Origin: UBA7672 sp965279085
GTDB taxonomy: Bacteria; Pseudomonadota; Alphaproteobacteria; Caulobacterales; Hyphomonadaceae
Direction: 5' to 3'
Assembly (NCBI GenBank): GCA_965279085.1
Contig: OZ257149.1
Coordinates: forward strand, 186,001 to 250,000
DNA: 64,000 bases
Shown: positions 1-9,371 of the stretch, piece after piece
How the letters are laid out: each line of letters begins with the position of its first letter
Position numbering within the stretch: the stretch's first letter is position 1
The notes under the pieces: generated by a model
What the model was told of the DNA's origin: nothing
Databases searched by the model: none
The model's input: the letters and a program-made list of their open reading frames with translations, nothing else
Position numbers and translations under genes: made by a program

Positions 1-707
1 AAGACGGCATCGGTCGTGTGTGGGAGGCCGAGCGCGGCGCGCCTGCGGATGTCCGCGCGGCGCTCGCGCCATGGCTCAATGTCGTCCGCCGTCTCAACTC
101 GGGCGGCCTGAAGCACTATCCCGGCTCGCCCGTGCTCGCGGCGGAGATGATGCGCAAGGACGATGCGCTGCGCCTGTGCGAGCTGCATCCGGCCAGCGCC
201 GCCCTGCTTCGCGAAGCCATGGGCCGCGACAAGCGCGTGAAGATCGAGGAGCGCGACGGCTTCGAGGCGCTTCCCGCCTACCTGCCGCCGCCGGAACGGC
301 GCGGCCTGATCCTGATCGACCCGCCCTTCGAGGCGGGCACGTCAGACCGCAAACTCGATTTCGACTGGATGCTGAAAGCGGCGACGAAAGCCGTGAAGCG
401 CTGGCCGCAAGGCACATACGTCTTCTGGCGCCCGATCAAGGATGTTGCAGCCGTGCAGGCCTTCGACGGAGACCTCGCCGGAATGCTGATCGAGGAGGGC
501 GGCATCGCGCCCGACAAGCTGCTCGTCGCCGATCTCTGGATCCGCGCCATCGGCGAAGGCAAGCTCGCCGGCGCGGGCGTCGTGATCGTCAATCCGCCCT
601 ACGGCGTCAAGCAGCAGCTGGGCGCGGCGTTGCCGTGGCTGTGCAACCTGATGAAACAGGGCCAAGGCGCGGGATGGCGACTGGAGGCCCCTGCGGAAGG
701 CGGCTGA
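1..707 (+). CDS. rlmJ: 23S rRNA (adenine-2030-N6)-methyltransferase RlmJ, 5' truncated by window edge
   Basis: The reading frame is already open at base 3 (DGIGRVWE), so the true start lies left of the window; a GTG at 18 is internal. About 235 residues are visible against roughly 280 for the family. RlmJ uses S-adenosylmethionine to methylate N6 of A2030 in 23S rRNA. Visible support is the methyltransferase motif DPPFE (near nt 319-333; the family usually reads DPPY), the conserved start of the visible part (WLNVVRRLN, KHYPGSP), and a late NPPYG motif near nt 593. The gene ends 54 nt before the TIR gene on the same strand. The family call is firm; the missing N-terminus cannot be assessed. 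Confidence 0.88.
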   Translation, partial: DGIGRVWEAERGAPADVRAALAPWLNVVRRLNSGGLKHYPGSPVLAAEMMRKDDALRLCELHPASAALLREAMGRDKRVKIEERDGFEALPAYLPPPERRGLILIDPPFEAGTSDRKLDFDWMLKAATKAVKRWPQGTYVFWRPIKDVAAVQAFDGDLAGMLIEEGGIAPDKLLVADLWIRAIGEGKLAGAGVVIVNPPYGVKQQLGAALPWLCNLMKQGQGAGWRLEAPAEGG

Positions 708-761
708 GCGGACGCTTTTCCATCCTTCGGAACCTGCTAAGATCCGGCCGGGACGGATACC

Positions 762-2745
762 GTGCGCTACAAGGCCTTCTTCAGCTATAGCCGGAATGAT
801 GACCGGATCGCGCGATGGCTTCATGGGAAGCTTGAGCAATTCCGTGCACCGAAATCGTTCAAGGAGCCGGACGGGCGGCAGCTGAAGTTGCGGCCGGTTT
901 TCCGGGATCGCACAGACCTGGCGGGCGGCGGCGATCTTTCATCGCGGATAGCAATGGCGCTCGGCGATAGCGAGCGTTTGATCGTGCTGTGCAGCCCAAG
1001 CGCTGCAGCCAGCATTTGGGTCAACAAGGAGGTCGAAACGTTTGTGGCCCGGTCCAGCGTCGATCACGTGTTTCCGGTGATCGCTGCGGGGCTGCCCGAT
1101 AGCAGCGATGTTGAACGCGACTTCTTTCCGCCCGCGCTGAGAGGGCATGGCCGGCTGGCCGTCGACCTGCGTGAAATTACACTGCTTAACGGCAAGGTAG
1201 TCGGTGACGGCCGTGAGAACGGGCGATTGAAGTTGATCGCCGGCATCCTTGGCGTTGATCTGGACAAACTGGCCCAGCGGGAGCGGCTACGCCAGCGCAG
1301 GACGGTTGCAATGCTGGCGACGGCATCAATCGCGTTCGCAGGCCTTGCCGCGGCGGCGGGCGGACTTGGCTGGCTGGCCTATCAGCAGTCGAACGAAAAT
1401 GCGCGACTGGCGGAGCAGGAGAAGAGCGCGCGAGGAGGCTGAAAGCCGGGGCCGCGTGATCGCGCGGCAGAGTGATGAGAATGCGCAGTTGGCGGAGCAG
1501 GAAAAGGACGCTCGCAAGGAGGCTGAAAGTCGCGGTCAGTTGATCGCGCAGCAGAGCGCCGAGAATGCGCAGTTAGCGGAGCAAGAGAGGGTCGCCCGCG
1601 AAAAGGCCGAGGATCGAGGTCGCGTTATTTCGCAGCAGAACGATGACCTGAAATCGTATCTTCTCCAGGCTTTTGCTGAGCGTGCACGAACGGGAGAATG
1701 CCAGTCGGGCAGTCTTTCGATGGCGGACTCCTTCGCTGAAGCATCCCGAGGCCAGGTACGTCCTGATGGCAGCGAAGGCCTGCTTGCGACGGACGACATC
1801 AATGCATCAAGTCTGGAGCGTCGCGGGCGGTACGCGCTGGCGGGATGGCGACTGGCGACGGGTCTGGCGACGCCAGCGAAAGACCTGCGACGGAATCTCC
1901 GGGGCGCGCTGGCGGAAGTAATGATGCTGGCCGATCAGTCGCGGTCCCCGCCTGGCGCGCCACCCCGGTCTTCGTCAGTTGCCTGGCCCACTTTCTCGAT
2001 CATGCCCGATGAGAGCCGTGCTGAGCTTCACAGCGACGATCGAACGATCGGAATCGCGATCGAAACGAGGGTGACGCTGGATGACGTGCAAACGAGCGTG
2101 GGGATGGCCCTCATTCTGGAAATCGATGGCCGGGCTCCTGTCCGGCTGTCGGGCCACTCCACCTCTATTGTGGATATCAGCCTGTCGAAGGACGCCTCGG
2201 CAGCTGTGACCGTCGGAAGGGACAAGACGGCACGCGTGTGGCGGTTAGCTGATGGCGTCGAGCAGGCGAAGATCACGCACGATGGCGAGGGATACTTTAC
2301 CACGGCGGCGTTCGATGCTTCCGGTACGGTTGTCTTCACGGCCGGGTTCAACGGGGAATTGAAGGCTTGGAACGCTGCCACTGGTGACCCGATCGTCGCC
2401 ATGCACAGGTTCGACAAGCGAATTGTTTCAATCGTGGTGCCAAGCGACGGATCACCTTTGCTCGTGCGGTTGGCCGAGGACTCTGTCAGGCTCGCGCCGC
2501 TGAAGAGGTTCCTGCAGCCAACGGACATGCTTGTACAGGAGGCTTGCCGGAATCTGCTGTCGCCGGCGGAACGGCGATTCAGGTCCTATGAGGCGGCCGA
2601 CGAGCTGCTTCAGAAGTTCTGGTTAGTTTCGCCAGATCAGGATCGCGACGTGTGCGAAGGTGTTGCGGGCCTGCCGGCATTCGGCGAGCGGCCCAAGATC
2701 AAATCGCTCCTCGACCTCATCGAGGACAATGCAGATTTGTTCTGA
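762..2745 (+). pseudogene. TIR domain / transmembrane / coiled-coil repeat / WD40 protein, frameshifted
   Basis: Two frames together make one protein. The first (762-1442) encodes a TIR domain (residues about 1-150: FFSYSRNDD start, PVFRDRTDL, IVLCSPSAAASIWVNKEVE with a candidate catalytic Glu) and a membrane segment near nt 1305-1383. It stops at TGA 1440-1442, inside an 84-bp coiled-coil repeat. The homologous sequence continues one frame over to 2745, through two more repeats, a helical region, at least two WD40 units (GHSTSIVDISLS, DKTARVWRL, GELKAWNAATG) and a C-terminal ACRNLLSPAERR block. Repeat copy 1 is 82 bp where copies 2 and 3 are 84 bp, so a 2-nt loss explains the shift. Bacterial TIR-WD40 proteins are known; some TIR domains cleave NAD in defence. 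Sequencing error, decay or programmed frameshifting cannot be told apart here. Confidence 0.75.
1395..1644 (+). repeat. Three tandem 84-bp coiled-coil coding repeats (82/84/84 bp)
   Basis: The units begin at 1395, 1477 and 1561, each opening with GAA/GAG-AAT-GCGC and encoding a 28-residue heptad-like unit (ENAQLAEQE, AR.EAESRG, IAQQ). Copy 1 is two bases short in the stretch around 1431-1434, next to CGCGCGAGGAGG, which breaks the frame of the TIR protein. The block links the membrane segment to the cytosolic or periplasmic WD40 part. Confidence 0.9.
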
Positions 2746-2772
2746 CGCAGGCGCAGGCCAGGCTGGCCGAGC

Positions 2773-3042
2773 TTAGCCGAACAGCGACTGCCAGAAGGTG
2801 GACTTCGGGGACTGTAGTCTGGCGAGGCGGGATGAGGCGACCGGGGTCGGGTCCTGCGAGTAGCGGACGGTGGACTTGATCGGGGCGAGCGCGTCGGCGG
2901 CGGCTTGGCCGGCCTTGCGGGCGCGGGCGTCGGTAGCGTAGCCGCGGCGCGAGACGAGGATTTGTCCGGCGCCATTGATGACGCGATAGCCCCAGTCAGA
3001 GGCCTGCGCGAACGTCTTAACCTTGAGAATGCCGTTACTCAT
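2773..3042 (-). CDS. Small hypothetical protein (89 aa), YegP/DUF1508-like pattern
   Basis: I start at ATG 3042 (MSNGILKVKTF) rather than an upstream in-frame codon that would run into the divergently read neighbourhood. The product is a soluble, basic 89-residue protein. Its core (WGYRVINGAGQILVSRRGY, then DARARKAGQAA) recalls the 'G-I-SR-GY' pattern of the DUF1508/YegP fold, but the match is weak and I assign no function. It lies between the end of the TIR/WD40 gene on the opposite strand and the LysE-family gene on the same strand, about 30 nt from the latter. Confidence 0.6.
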   Translation of the reverse strand: MSNGILKVKTFAQASDWGYRVINGAGQILVSRRGYATDARARKAGQAAADALAPIKSTVRYSQDPTPVASSRLARLQSPKSTFWQSLFG

Positions 3043-3074
3043 ACGCGGTGTTCTGCAAGGCGGGCGCCATGACG

Positions 3075-3689
3075 CTATCGGGTCGGAGAAAGCCCTGTTG
3101 TGACGGCGAACCACACGGCGACGGCGGCCAGCATGAGTGCAAAGATGCGGCGGACGATGACCTCCCGGCGGGGATCGGCGACCGCCTTGGTAAACGAACC
3201 GGCGAACAGCACGATCAATGCATGGACCGCGGTGGCGAGCATCAGGTAGATCGCCGTCATCAGGATCATGGGCGGGCTCTCCGGATTGGTCTGGCTTGCG
3301 AAGCCGGGGATCATTAGGAGGAATACCGCCGCTGCCTTCGGGTTAAGCATGTTGACGATGAAGCCGCGCCGGAAGTGGCGGGTTTGATCAGTGGGGCTGC
3401 GTCCGGGCTTTTCGCCCTGCCATGCTTCGAAAGCCAGATAGAGCAGGAACAGGACGCCGCCCCAGCGCAGGAATTCGTAGAGGGCGGGATAGGTCGATAT
3501 GAGCGCGGCCGCGCCGGTGGCGGCGAGGACGGCCAGTGCGGTGAGACCTGCGGCGATGCCAGCGACGGCCTGCAGGCCAACAATGCGACCGCGCTGGGCT
3601 GCAAGCAGCGCCAGCCAGGTCATGTTGGGACCGGGCGTGAGTTCCATCACGAGGATGGCGGCGAGAAATTCCGCGAAGGCGGGTGGCAT
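3075..3689 (-). CDS. LysE/RhtB family amino-acid exporter
   Basis: This 204-residue hydrophobic protein fits the LysE/RhtB translocator family, inner-membrane exporters of amino acids or their derivatives with about six helices. The N-terminal family signature ELTPGPNMTWL is present near residues 16-26, followed by a glycine-rich second helix (GLQAVAGIAAGLTALAVLA) and a conserved FRRGFIVNMLNPKAA stretch in the middle. The length is typical. The downstream end lies 32 nt from a small hypothetical gene. On its other side the glutathione-transferase gene ends 5 nt away, in the same orientation, so the two are probably cotranscribed. The substrate cannot be read from the sequence. Confidence 0.88.
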   Translation of the reverse strand: MPPAFAEFLAAILVMELTPGPNMTWLALLAAQRGRIVGLQAVAGIAAGLTALAVLAATGAAALISTYPALYEFLRWGGVLFLLYLAFEAWQGEKPGRSPTDQTRHFRRGFIVNMLNPKAAAVFLLMIPGFASQTNPESPPMILMTAIYLMLATAVHALIVLFAGSFTKAVADPRREVIVRRIFALMLAAVAVWFAVTTGLSPTR

Positions 3690-3694
3690 GCCGC

Positions 3695-4360
3695 TCAGCT
3701 TGCGAAGTCGTATTGGCCGCCGGTCTTGAGCGCGGCCTGGTAGGCGGGGCGGGCGTGGATGCGGTCGAGGAAGGCCTTTACCATGGGCTTCGATTTCGCG
3801 TTGGCGCGCTGGGCGGCGGCTTCAAGCGGGAAGCTCATCATGATGTCGGCGGCGGTGAAGTCCGTGCCGCAGAACCATTCGGCCTTCGAGAGTTCGTTGT
3901 CCCAGTAATCAAGGTGTGTGCGGATCTGCGGGTCGGAGAGGCGCTCCTGCGCCTTGGCCATGATGCTCTTCACGAGGCCGCGCAGCAGGCTGGGAGCGTT
4001 GGCGGGCAGGTGGGTGAAGATGAGCTTCAAGAGGAGTGGCGTCATGGCCGAGCCTTCGGCGTAGTGCATCCAGTAGGTGTAGCGCAGGCGCTCGTCGGTG
4101 CCGGGCGGAGGCACGAGGCGTCCATTGCCGTGGCGCTCGATGATGTAGTCGATGATCGCGCCGGTCTCGGCGATGGTGCGGCCATTCTCCGTGATAACGG
4201 GCGACTTGCCGAGCGGGTGGACGGCTTTCAGTTCGGGTGGGGCGAGCATAGTGGCTGCGTCGCGCCGGTAGCGCTTCACCTCGTAGCGGACGCCGAGTTC
4301 TTCCAGCAGCCAGAGGACGCGCTGCGAGCGGGAGTTGTTGAGGTGGTGGACGGTGATCAT
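3695..4360 (-). CDS. Glutathione S-transferase family protein
   Basis: The 221-residue product has a two-domain GST layout: an N-terminal thioredoxin-like domain (MITVHHLNNSRSQRVLWLLE, with an SRSQR motif where the catalytic Ser lies in related classes; LGKSPVI cis-Pro loop; ETGAI glutathione-binding element) and an all-helical C-terminal domain with the NDF-like segment DFTAADIMMSF. Start ATG 4360 is chosen because the N-terminus then begins directly with the beta-strand; an in-frame start at 4399 would add 13 non-conserved residues. GSTs conjugate or reduce electrophiles with glutathione. It probably shares a transcript with the LysE-type exporter downstream. Confidence 0.88.
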   Translation of the reverse strand: MITVHHLNNSRSQRVLWLLEELGVRYEVKRYRRDAATMLAPPELKAVHPLGKSPVITENGRTIAETGAIIDYIIERHGNGRLVPPPGTDERLRYTYWMHYAEGSAMTPLLLKLIFTHLPANAPSLLRGLVKSIMAKAQERLSDPQIRTHLDYWDNELSKAEWFCGTDFTAADIMMSFPLEAAAQRANAKSKPMVKAFLDRIHARPAYQAALKTGGQYDFAS

Positions 4361-4438
4361 GGATGGCCTCCGCGAGTTGTACGCTGGTGGCCGGTTCACG
4401 GATCGGCTGTCAACCTGAAGCTGGGTTGTCGTGTACTC

Positions 4439-4621
4439 TCATTTGGGTGGCCGGACGTAGCAGGGATTGCCGGGGCTGCGCGTGTTGCTGCCATCGTCGC
4501 AGGAGCTGTCCGCGCGAGTTATTCCGGCTTCTTCCGGGCGGCTGAGATTGCCCACGTGAAAGTAACCCCCACATCCGGACAGCAAGGCAGTAACCGCCAG
4601 CGCACACATGACTCGTTTCAT
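4439..4621 (-). CDS. Small putative lipoprotein (60 aa)
   Basis: A short ORF with a clear lipoprotein signal: MKRVMCALAVTALLSGCGG has a basic start, a hydrophobic core and an LLSGC lipobox, giving a lipidated Cys near residue 17. The mature part is about 44 residues, polar, with two further Cys (SSCDDG and NPCYV) that could form a disulfide in the periplasm. It stands alone between the GST and MFS genes, all on the minus strand. No function can be assigned; the signal makes it more than a chance ORF. Confidence 0.65.
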   Translation of the reverse strand: MKRVMCALAVTALLSGCGGYFHVGNLSRPEEAGITRADSSCDDGSNTRSPGNPCYVRPPK

Positions 4622-4696
4622 CAGCCCCTCCCAATCCAGCCCAATGAGTTCGCCCGAGCGTGCAGGCGAAATTGAGGCATTGGATTTCGGGTCGGT

Positions 4697-5971
4697 TTAG
4701 TGGCCTTCGGCGCCGTGCTGGTGGGGCTGCATCAGCTTCCCACGTTCGGTGATGAAGATCGTCAGGAGGGCGGCGGAGCCCACGACGACGTGGCCGATGA
4801 AGATCGGGGTAATGGTGCCGTCAAACTGGCGGGCGATGAGGCCGCCGATGGAGGCCGACACGAATGACGAGGCAAAGCCGATAAGGGCTGCGCCGGATCC
4901 GGCGAGAGCGCCCAGCGGCTCCATGGCGATGGCGTTGTAGTTCGGGCCCTGGAAGCCGATGCAGAAGAAGGCGAGGATCACGAGCGTGTAGAACAGCTCG
5001 AACGGCACCGGGCCCATCATCGCCAGAACGGCGTGCACGGCGCTGACGATCACGAAGGCGATGAGCGCCGCATGCGACAGGAAGCGCATGCCCAGCCGCT
5101 CGACGAGCCGCGAGTTGATGAGGTTGGACACTGACATCGCGATGGCCGCGCCGGCGAACCAGAGTGCGAACATCTCTCCGGTGTCGTAGACCTCGTGGTA
5201 GAGCTGTTCGGAGGCGGAGATGTAGCTCATCAGGCCGCCGAACAGGAAGCCGGAGGCGATGGTGTAGCCCAGCGCCTCGCGCGTGCGGATCACCTTGCCA
5301 TAGTTGCGGAACATGGTCGGGATGTTGAGCGGCACGCGCCGCTCAGGCGGCAGTGTTTCCGGCAGGCGGACAAGCACCCACAGGAACATGAAGGCGCCGA
5401 ACGCGGATAGCGCCCAGAAGATGCCGTGCCACGTCATCACCTTCAGCATCATCTGGCCGATGAAGGGCGCGACGATGGGCGCTGACATGAAGACGATCAT
5501 CACCAGTGACATCACTTTTGCCATCTGGCGGCCTACATAGAGGTCGCGCGCGGCGGAGACGGCGATTACGCGGCTGCCGCCCGCGCTCGCGCCCATGAAG
5601 ACGCGCGCCCAGATCAGCAGGTCAAAGGTCGGCGCATAGACGCAGAGAATGCCGGCGACCACGTAGAAGAAGAGTGAGACGAACAGGACGGGGCGGCGGC
5701 CAAAGCGGTCGGTCAGCGGGCCGTAGAACAGTTGTGAGACTCCGAAGCCGAGCATGTAGGCGACGATGATCAGCTGGCGGTCGTTCTCTTCGCGAACCTG
5801 GAAGTCCGCGCCCATCTGCGGCAGCGCGGGAAGCATGATGTCGATGGCGAGCGCGTTGAGCGCCATGAGCATGGCCGTCAACGTCACGAACTCCCACAGC
5901 GGCAGACGCCGGGCAGGTGTGGACGTTTCCGACTGTTGGCCTGAGTCGGCGGACACGGGGCGAGCGCTCAC
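4697..5971 (-). CDS. Bcr/CflA family multidrug efflux MFS transporter
   Basis: A 424-residue inner-membrane protein with about twelve predicted helices, the length and pattern of the Bcr/CflA drug-H+ antiporters. MFS motif A is visible after helix 2 (GPLTDRFGRRPVL, about residues 82-94). Helix 1 carries the family-like ALNALAIDIMLPALPQM segment, with an acidic residue within the membrane. Family members export drugs such as bicyclomycin or sulfonamides, or cysteine; the substrate here is unknown. It is divergent from the amidohydrolase gene across a 148-bp gap. Confidence 0.9.
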   Translation of the reverse strand: MSARPVSADSGQQSETSTPARRLPLWEFVTLTAMLMALNALAIDIMLPALPQMGADFQVREENDRQLIIVAYMLGFGVSQLFYGPLTDRFGRRPVLFVSLFFYVVAGILCVYAPTFDLLIWARVFMGASAGGSRVIAVSAARDLYVGRQMAKVMSLVMIVFMSAPIVAPFIGQMMLKVMTWHGIFWALSAFGAFMFLWVLVRLPETLPPERRVPLNIPTMFRNYGKVIRTREALGYTIASGFLFGGLMSYISASEQLYHEVYDTGEMFALWFAGAAIAMSVSNLINSRLVERLGMRFLSHAALIAFVIVSAVHAVLAMMGPVPFELFYTLVILAFFCIGFQGPNYNAIAMEPLGALAGSGAALIGFASSFVSASIGGLIARQFDGTITPIFIGHVVVGSAALLTIFITERGKLMQPHQHGAEGH

Positions 5972-6015
5972 TCTGCTGACAAGTCCGGGGGTTTAGCGGC
6001 GTTTCTTGCCCATGT

Positions 6016-6036
6016 GTAGGGCGGGCCAGCCCCTAC
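6016..6036. other. Short stem-loop in the 5972-6119 divergent intergenic region
   Basis: GTAGGG (6016-6021) pairs with CCCTAC (6031-6036) around a 9-nt loop. It sits between the divergent MFS and amidohydrolase genes, so it may be an operator or transcript hairpin. I see no convincing -35/-10 pair beside it. Confidence 0.35.
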
Positions 6037-6119
6037 GAGACAAAAACTTGCGCCTATCCATGCCTCTTTCCGGCGGGGATGTGGGCGGTCTATGCTTTGG
6101 GCGAAGGCCGGAGGGTTCT

Positions 6120-9100
6120 ATGAAGTTTCGTCTGTTGATTGGCGCCGCAGTGGCGGCGAGCGTCGCCGCGCTTGCATTTGCGCAAGAGGCGCCGCAGCCG
6201 CCAGTCGAAGCCAAGAAGGACGAGAAGCCGAAGTGGGACGTGGCGGCGCCGCCGTTGCCCACGCGCACGGTCAACATCCATGTCGATGAAGGCACGTGGA
6301 TGGATATCGACGTCAGCCCCGACGGGCGGACGATCGCGTTCGACCTGCTGGGCGATATCTACACGATGCCGACCGCGGGCGGGACGCCGACGCGGCTGGC
6401 GGAAGGCCTGCCTTATGAAATGCAGCCGCAATTCTCGCCGGATGGAAAGCGCATCACCTTCACCAGCGACCGTGGCGGCGGCGACAATATCTGGATCATG
6501 AACGCCGACGGCTCAGACAAGCGGCAGGTGACGAAGGAAGAATTCCGCCTGCTGAACGAGCCGAGCTGGAGCCCGGACGGGCGCTTCATTGCGGCGCGCA
6601 AGCATTTCACGACGGCGCGCTCGCTCGGGACTGGCGAGATCTGGATTTATCACGTGAGCGGCGGCGACGGTTATGTCGCGGTGAAGCGGAAGAGCGAGGC
6701 GCTGCAGAAGGAGCTGGGCGAGCCGGTCTATACGCCGGACGGCAAGGGCATCTACTACACGCGCAACGTCTCGCCGGGGAACGCGTTCGAGTACGCGCAG
6801 GATTCCAACGGGAGCCTCTTTGAAATCGAAAAGTACGATTTCGAGACGGGCGAAGTGAGCACGGCTGTGCAGGGCGCCGGCGGCGCCACGCGGCCGACGC
6901 CTTCGCCGGACGGCAAGAAGCTGGCCTTCGTGCGGCGCGAGCGGAATGCATCGAAGCTGTATGTGAAGGACCTGACGACGGGTGAGCTGAGCAAGGTCTA
7001 TGACACGCTCGATCTCGACCTGCAGGAAACATGGGCCGTGAACGGGCTCTATCCCGGCATGGACTGGACGCCGGATTCGAAATCGATCGTGTTCTGGGCG
7101 GGCGGCAAGATCCGCCGCGTGGACATGGGTGGGCAGAGTTCGGTTATCCCTTTCCGCGTGAACGATACGCGCGTGGTGATCGATCCGGCGCAGCCGAAGA
7201 CGGAAGTGGCGCCGGATACGTTCCGCACCAAAATGCCGCGTTATGTGTCGGTGTCGCCAGACGGCAAGCGCGTGGCGTTCGAGAGCCTGGGCAAACTCTA
7301 TGTGAAGCAGTTGCCGAATGGGCAGCCGGCACGCGTGACGCAGACGCGGGGACAAGAGCTTGAGCTGTTCCCGTCATGGTCGCGGGATGGGCAGCGGATT
7401 GTTTATGTCGAGTGGACCGATGCGGCGCTGGGCAAGATCAGGACGGTGCAGCCGAATGGTGGCGGGGCGCGGACAGTGACGGCCGATCCCGGGCATTATC
7501 GGCGGCCGCGTTTCTCGCCGGATGGACAGGCCATCGTGTTCGAGCGCGGGACGGGCGGATACCTGCTGGACGATATGCGTTCGGCCGATCCGGGCGTCTA
7601 TCGTGTGGCGGCTTCGGGCGGCACGCTGACGCGGGTTACGCCGGACGGGCGCTATCCACATTTTGGCGCGAGCAACGATCGCGTCTTTCTCACGCGCAGC
7701 GACGAGCAGTCGGGCGTGCTGGTGTCTGTCGATCTCAATGGCGAGGCCGCGCGCACGCACGCCAAGGGCGAGATGGTGGAAGGTTTCGAGGTTTCACCAG
7801 ACGGCAAGCAGGTGGCGTTCCGCGACAACTTCGCGGCTTACGTCATGGCGCTCGCTTCTGGCCCGCAGGATATCGGCGCGGGCAAGGGCGGATCAGCCAT
7901 GCCGGTCGTGAAGGCCAGCAAGGGTGGGGCGACCTATCTCACCTGGTCGGATGGCGGGAAGCAGCTGAACTGGAGCCTCGGCCCGACGCTGTTCTCGGCG
8001 AGCGCCGAAGCGATGATGCCGCTGGCGCCGAAGAAGGAAGGCGAGGAAGCCGCCTTCAAGCCGCCGGAGGCGGGCGTCGATCTTTCGATCCCGGTGACGG
8101 CGGCAAAGCCCAGCGGCACGACCGTGCTGACTGGCGCGCGCATTGTCACGATGTCGAACGATCAGGGCGGCGTCATCGAGAACGGCACGATCGTGGTGCA
8201 GGGCAATCGCATCACGGCCATCGGCCAGACCGGCGCTGTCACTGTGCCGGCGGGCGCGCGGACGGTTGATCTGGCGGGCAAAACAATCATCCCCGGACTG
8301 ATCGATGCGCATGCGCACGGTCCGCAGGGCGACGATGACATCGTGCCGAACCAGAACTGGAGCGCGCTGGCGCACCTCTCGCTGGGCGTTACGACTGTGT
8401 TCGATCCCTCGAGTTCGGCCAGCGAGATATTCGTGGCTGACGAGATGCAGCGGGCGGGCCTCGTGCTCGCCTCGCGCATCTTCTCGACCGGCGAGATCGT
8501 TTACGGCGCACGCAGCCGCGGCACGCTGAATGACATCAAGGACTATGACGATGCGCTCGCGCACGTGCGCCGCCTGAAGGCGCAGGGAGCGGCGGGGGTC
8601 AAGAACTACAACCAGCCGCGCCGGAACCAGCGCCAGCAGGTGGTCGCAGCATCCATCGCGGAGAACATCCAGGTGGTGGCGGAGGGCGCGTCCTTGTTCG
8701 CGCAGGACATCGCGCTGATCTCGGATGGCAACACGGCGCTAGAGCACAACATCCCGCAATCCGTGCTGTACGAGGACGTCATCAGCTTCTTCGCGCAGAC
8801 TAAGGTAGCCTATACGCCCACGCTGGTCGTCACCTATGGCGGTCTAGCGGGCGATCCCTACTGGCGCTCGCACACCGATGTGTGGCGCCACCCGATCCTG
8901 TCGAAACATGTGCCGCCGCATATCCTGCAGCCCAACAGCGTGCGCCGCACCCAGGCGCCGGACGAGGATTATGTTGATGCTAAATCGGCCGCGCAGTCGA
9001 AGAAGTTGTTCGACCGTGGCGTCAACGTTTCCATCGGCGCGCACGGGCAGGAAGAAGGGTTGGGGGCGCATTGGGAGCTGTGGTCGTTCGTGCGTGGCGG

Positions 9101-9356
9101 CTGGTCGCCGCTCGACGCGCTGAAGACCGCGACGACATTGCCGGCGAGGAAACTGGGCTTCGAAAAGGACATTGGTTCGCTCGAACCCGGCAAGCTCGCC
9201 GATCTAGTTGTGCTGGACGCCAACCCGCTGACCGACATCCGCAACTCGGACGAGATCGCCAGCGTGATGCTGAACGGTCGGCTCTACGATGCGGTGACGA
9301 TGAACGAGATCGTCACAGGCAACCGGCTGAAGGCGCCGTATTACTGGGAGCGGTAG
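6120..9356 (+). CDS. Secreted amidohydrolase with N-terminal TolB-like beta-propeller
   Basis: Start ATG 6120 is preferred over 6006: GGAGGG lies 5 nt upstream and the N-terminus becomes a signal peptide (MKFRLLIGAAVAASVAALAFA). The 1078-residue protein first has a PD40/TolB-type propeller of at least eight blades, each marked by SPDG or TPDG (e.g. SPDGKRITFTSDR, SPDGKKLAFVRRE), up to about residue 640. The C-terminal part is an amidohydrolase barrel (GKTIIPGLIDAHAHG metal-binding HxH near residue 727, NTALEHNIP, SIGAHGQEEG, LEPGKLADLVVLDANP). Family members are periplasmic, metal-dependent, peptidase- or imidazolonepropionase-like hydrolases of uncertain substrate. It appears monocistronic, followed by a palindromic repeat. 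Confidence 0.9.
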   Translation: MKFRLLIGAAVAASVAALAFAQEAPQPPVEAKKDEKPKWDVAAPPLPTRTVNIHVDEGTWMDIDVSPDGRTIAFDLLGDIYTMPTAGGTPTRLAEGLPYEMQPQFSPDGKRITFTSDRGGGDNIWIMNADGSDKRQVTKEEFRLLNEPSWSPDGRFIAARKHFTTARSLGTGEIWIYHVSGGDGYVAVKRKSEALQKELGEPVYTPDGKGIYYTRNVSPGNAFEYAQDSNGSLFEIEKYDFETGEVSTAVQGAGGATRPTPSPDGKKLAFVRRERNASKLYVKDLTTGELSKVYDTLDLDLQETWAVNGLYPGMDWTPDSKSIVFWAGGKIRRVDMGGQSSVIPFRVNDTRVVIDPAQPKTEVAPDTFRTKMPRYVSVSPDGKRVAFESLGKLYVKQLPNGQPARVTQTRGQELELFPSWSRDGQRIVYVEWTDAALGKIRTVQPNGGGARTVTADPGHYRRPRFSPDGQAIVFERGTGGYLLDDMRSADPGVYRVAASGGTLTRVTPDGRYPHFGASNDRVFLTRSDEQSGVLVSVDLNGEAARTHAKGEMVEGFEVSPDGKQVAFRDNFAAYVMALASGPQDIGAGKGGSAMPVVKASKGGATYLTWSDGGKQLNWSLGPTLFSASAEAMMPLAPKKEGEEAAFKPPEAGVDLSIPVTAAKPSGTTVLTGARIVTMSNDQGGVIENGTIVVQGNRITAIGQTGAVTVPAGARTVDLAGKTIIPGLIDAHAHGPQGDDDIVPNQNWSALAHLSLGVTTVFDPSSSASEIFVADEMQRAGLVLASRIFSTGEIVYGARSRGTLNDIKDYDDALAHVRRLKAQGAAGVKNYNQPRRNQRQQVVAASIAENIQVVAEGASLFAQDIALISDGNTALEHNIPQSVLYEDVISFFAQTKVAYTPTLVVTYGGLAGDPYWRSHTDVWRHPILSKHVPPHILQPNSVRRTQAPDEDYVDAKSAAQSKKLFDRGVNVSIGAHGQEEGLGAHWELWSFVRGGWSPLDALKTATTLPARKLGFEKDIGSLEPGKLADLVVLDANPLTDIRNSDEIASVMLNGRLYDAVTMNEIVTGNRLKAPYYWER

Positions 9357-9371
9357 AGAGAGCGGTTAGCA

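Noticed and set aside
3683..4675. 330-codon plus-strand frame over the GST gene
   Set aside because: The minus-strand GST and lipoprotein genes explain the region; the antisense product shows only compositional bias.
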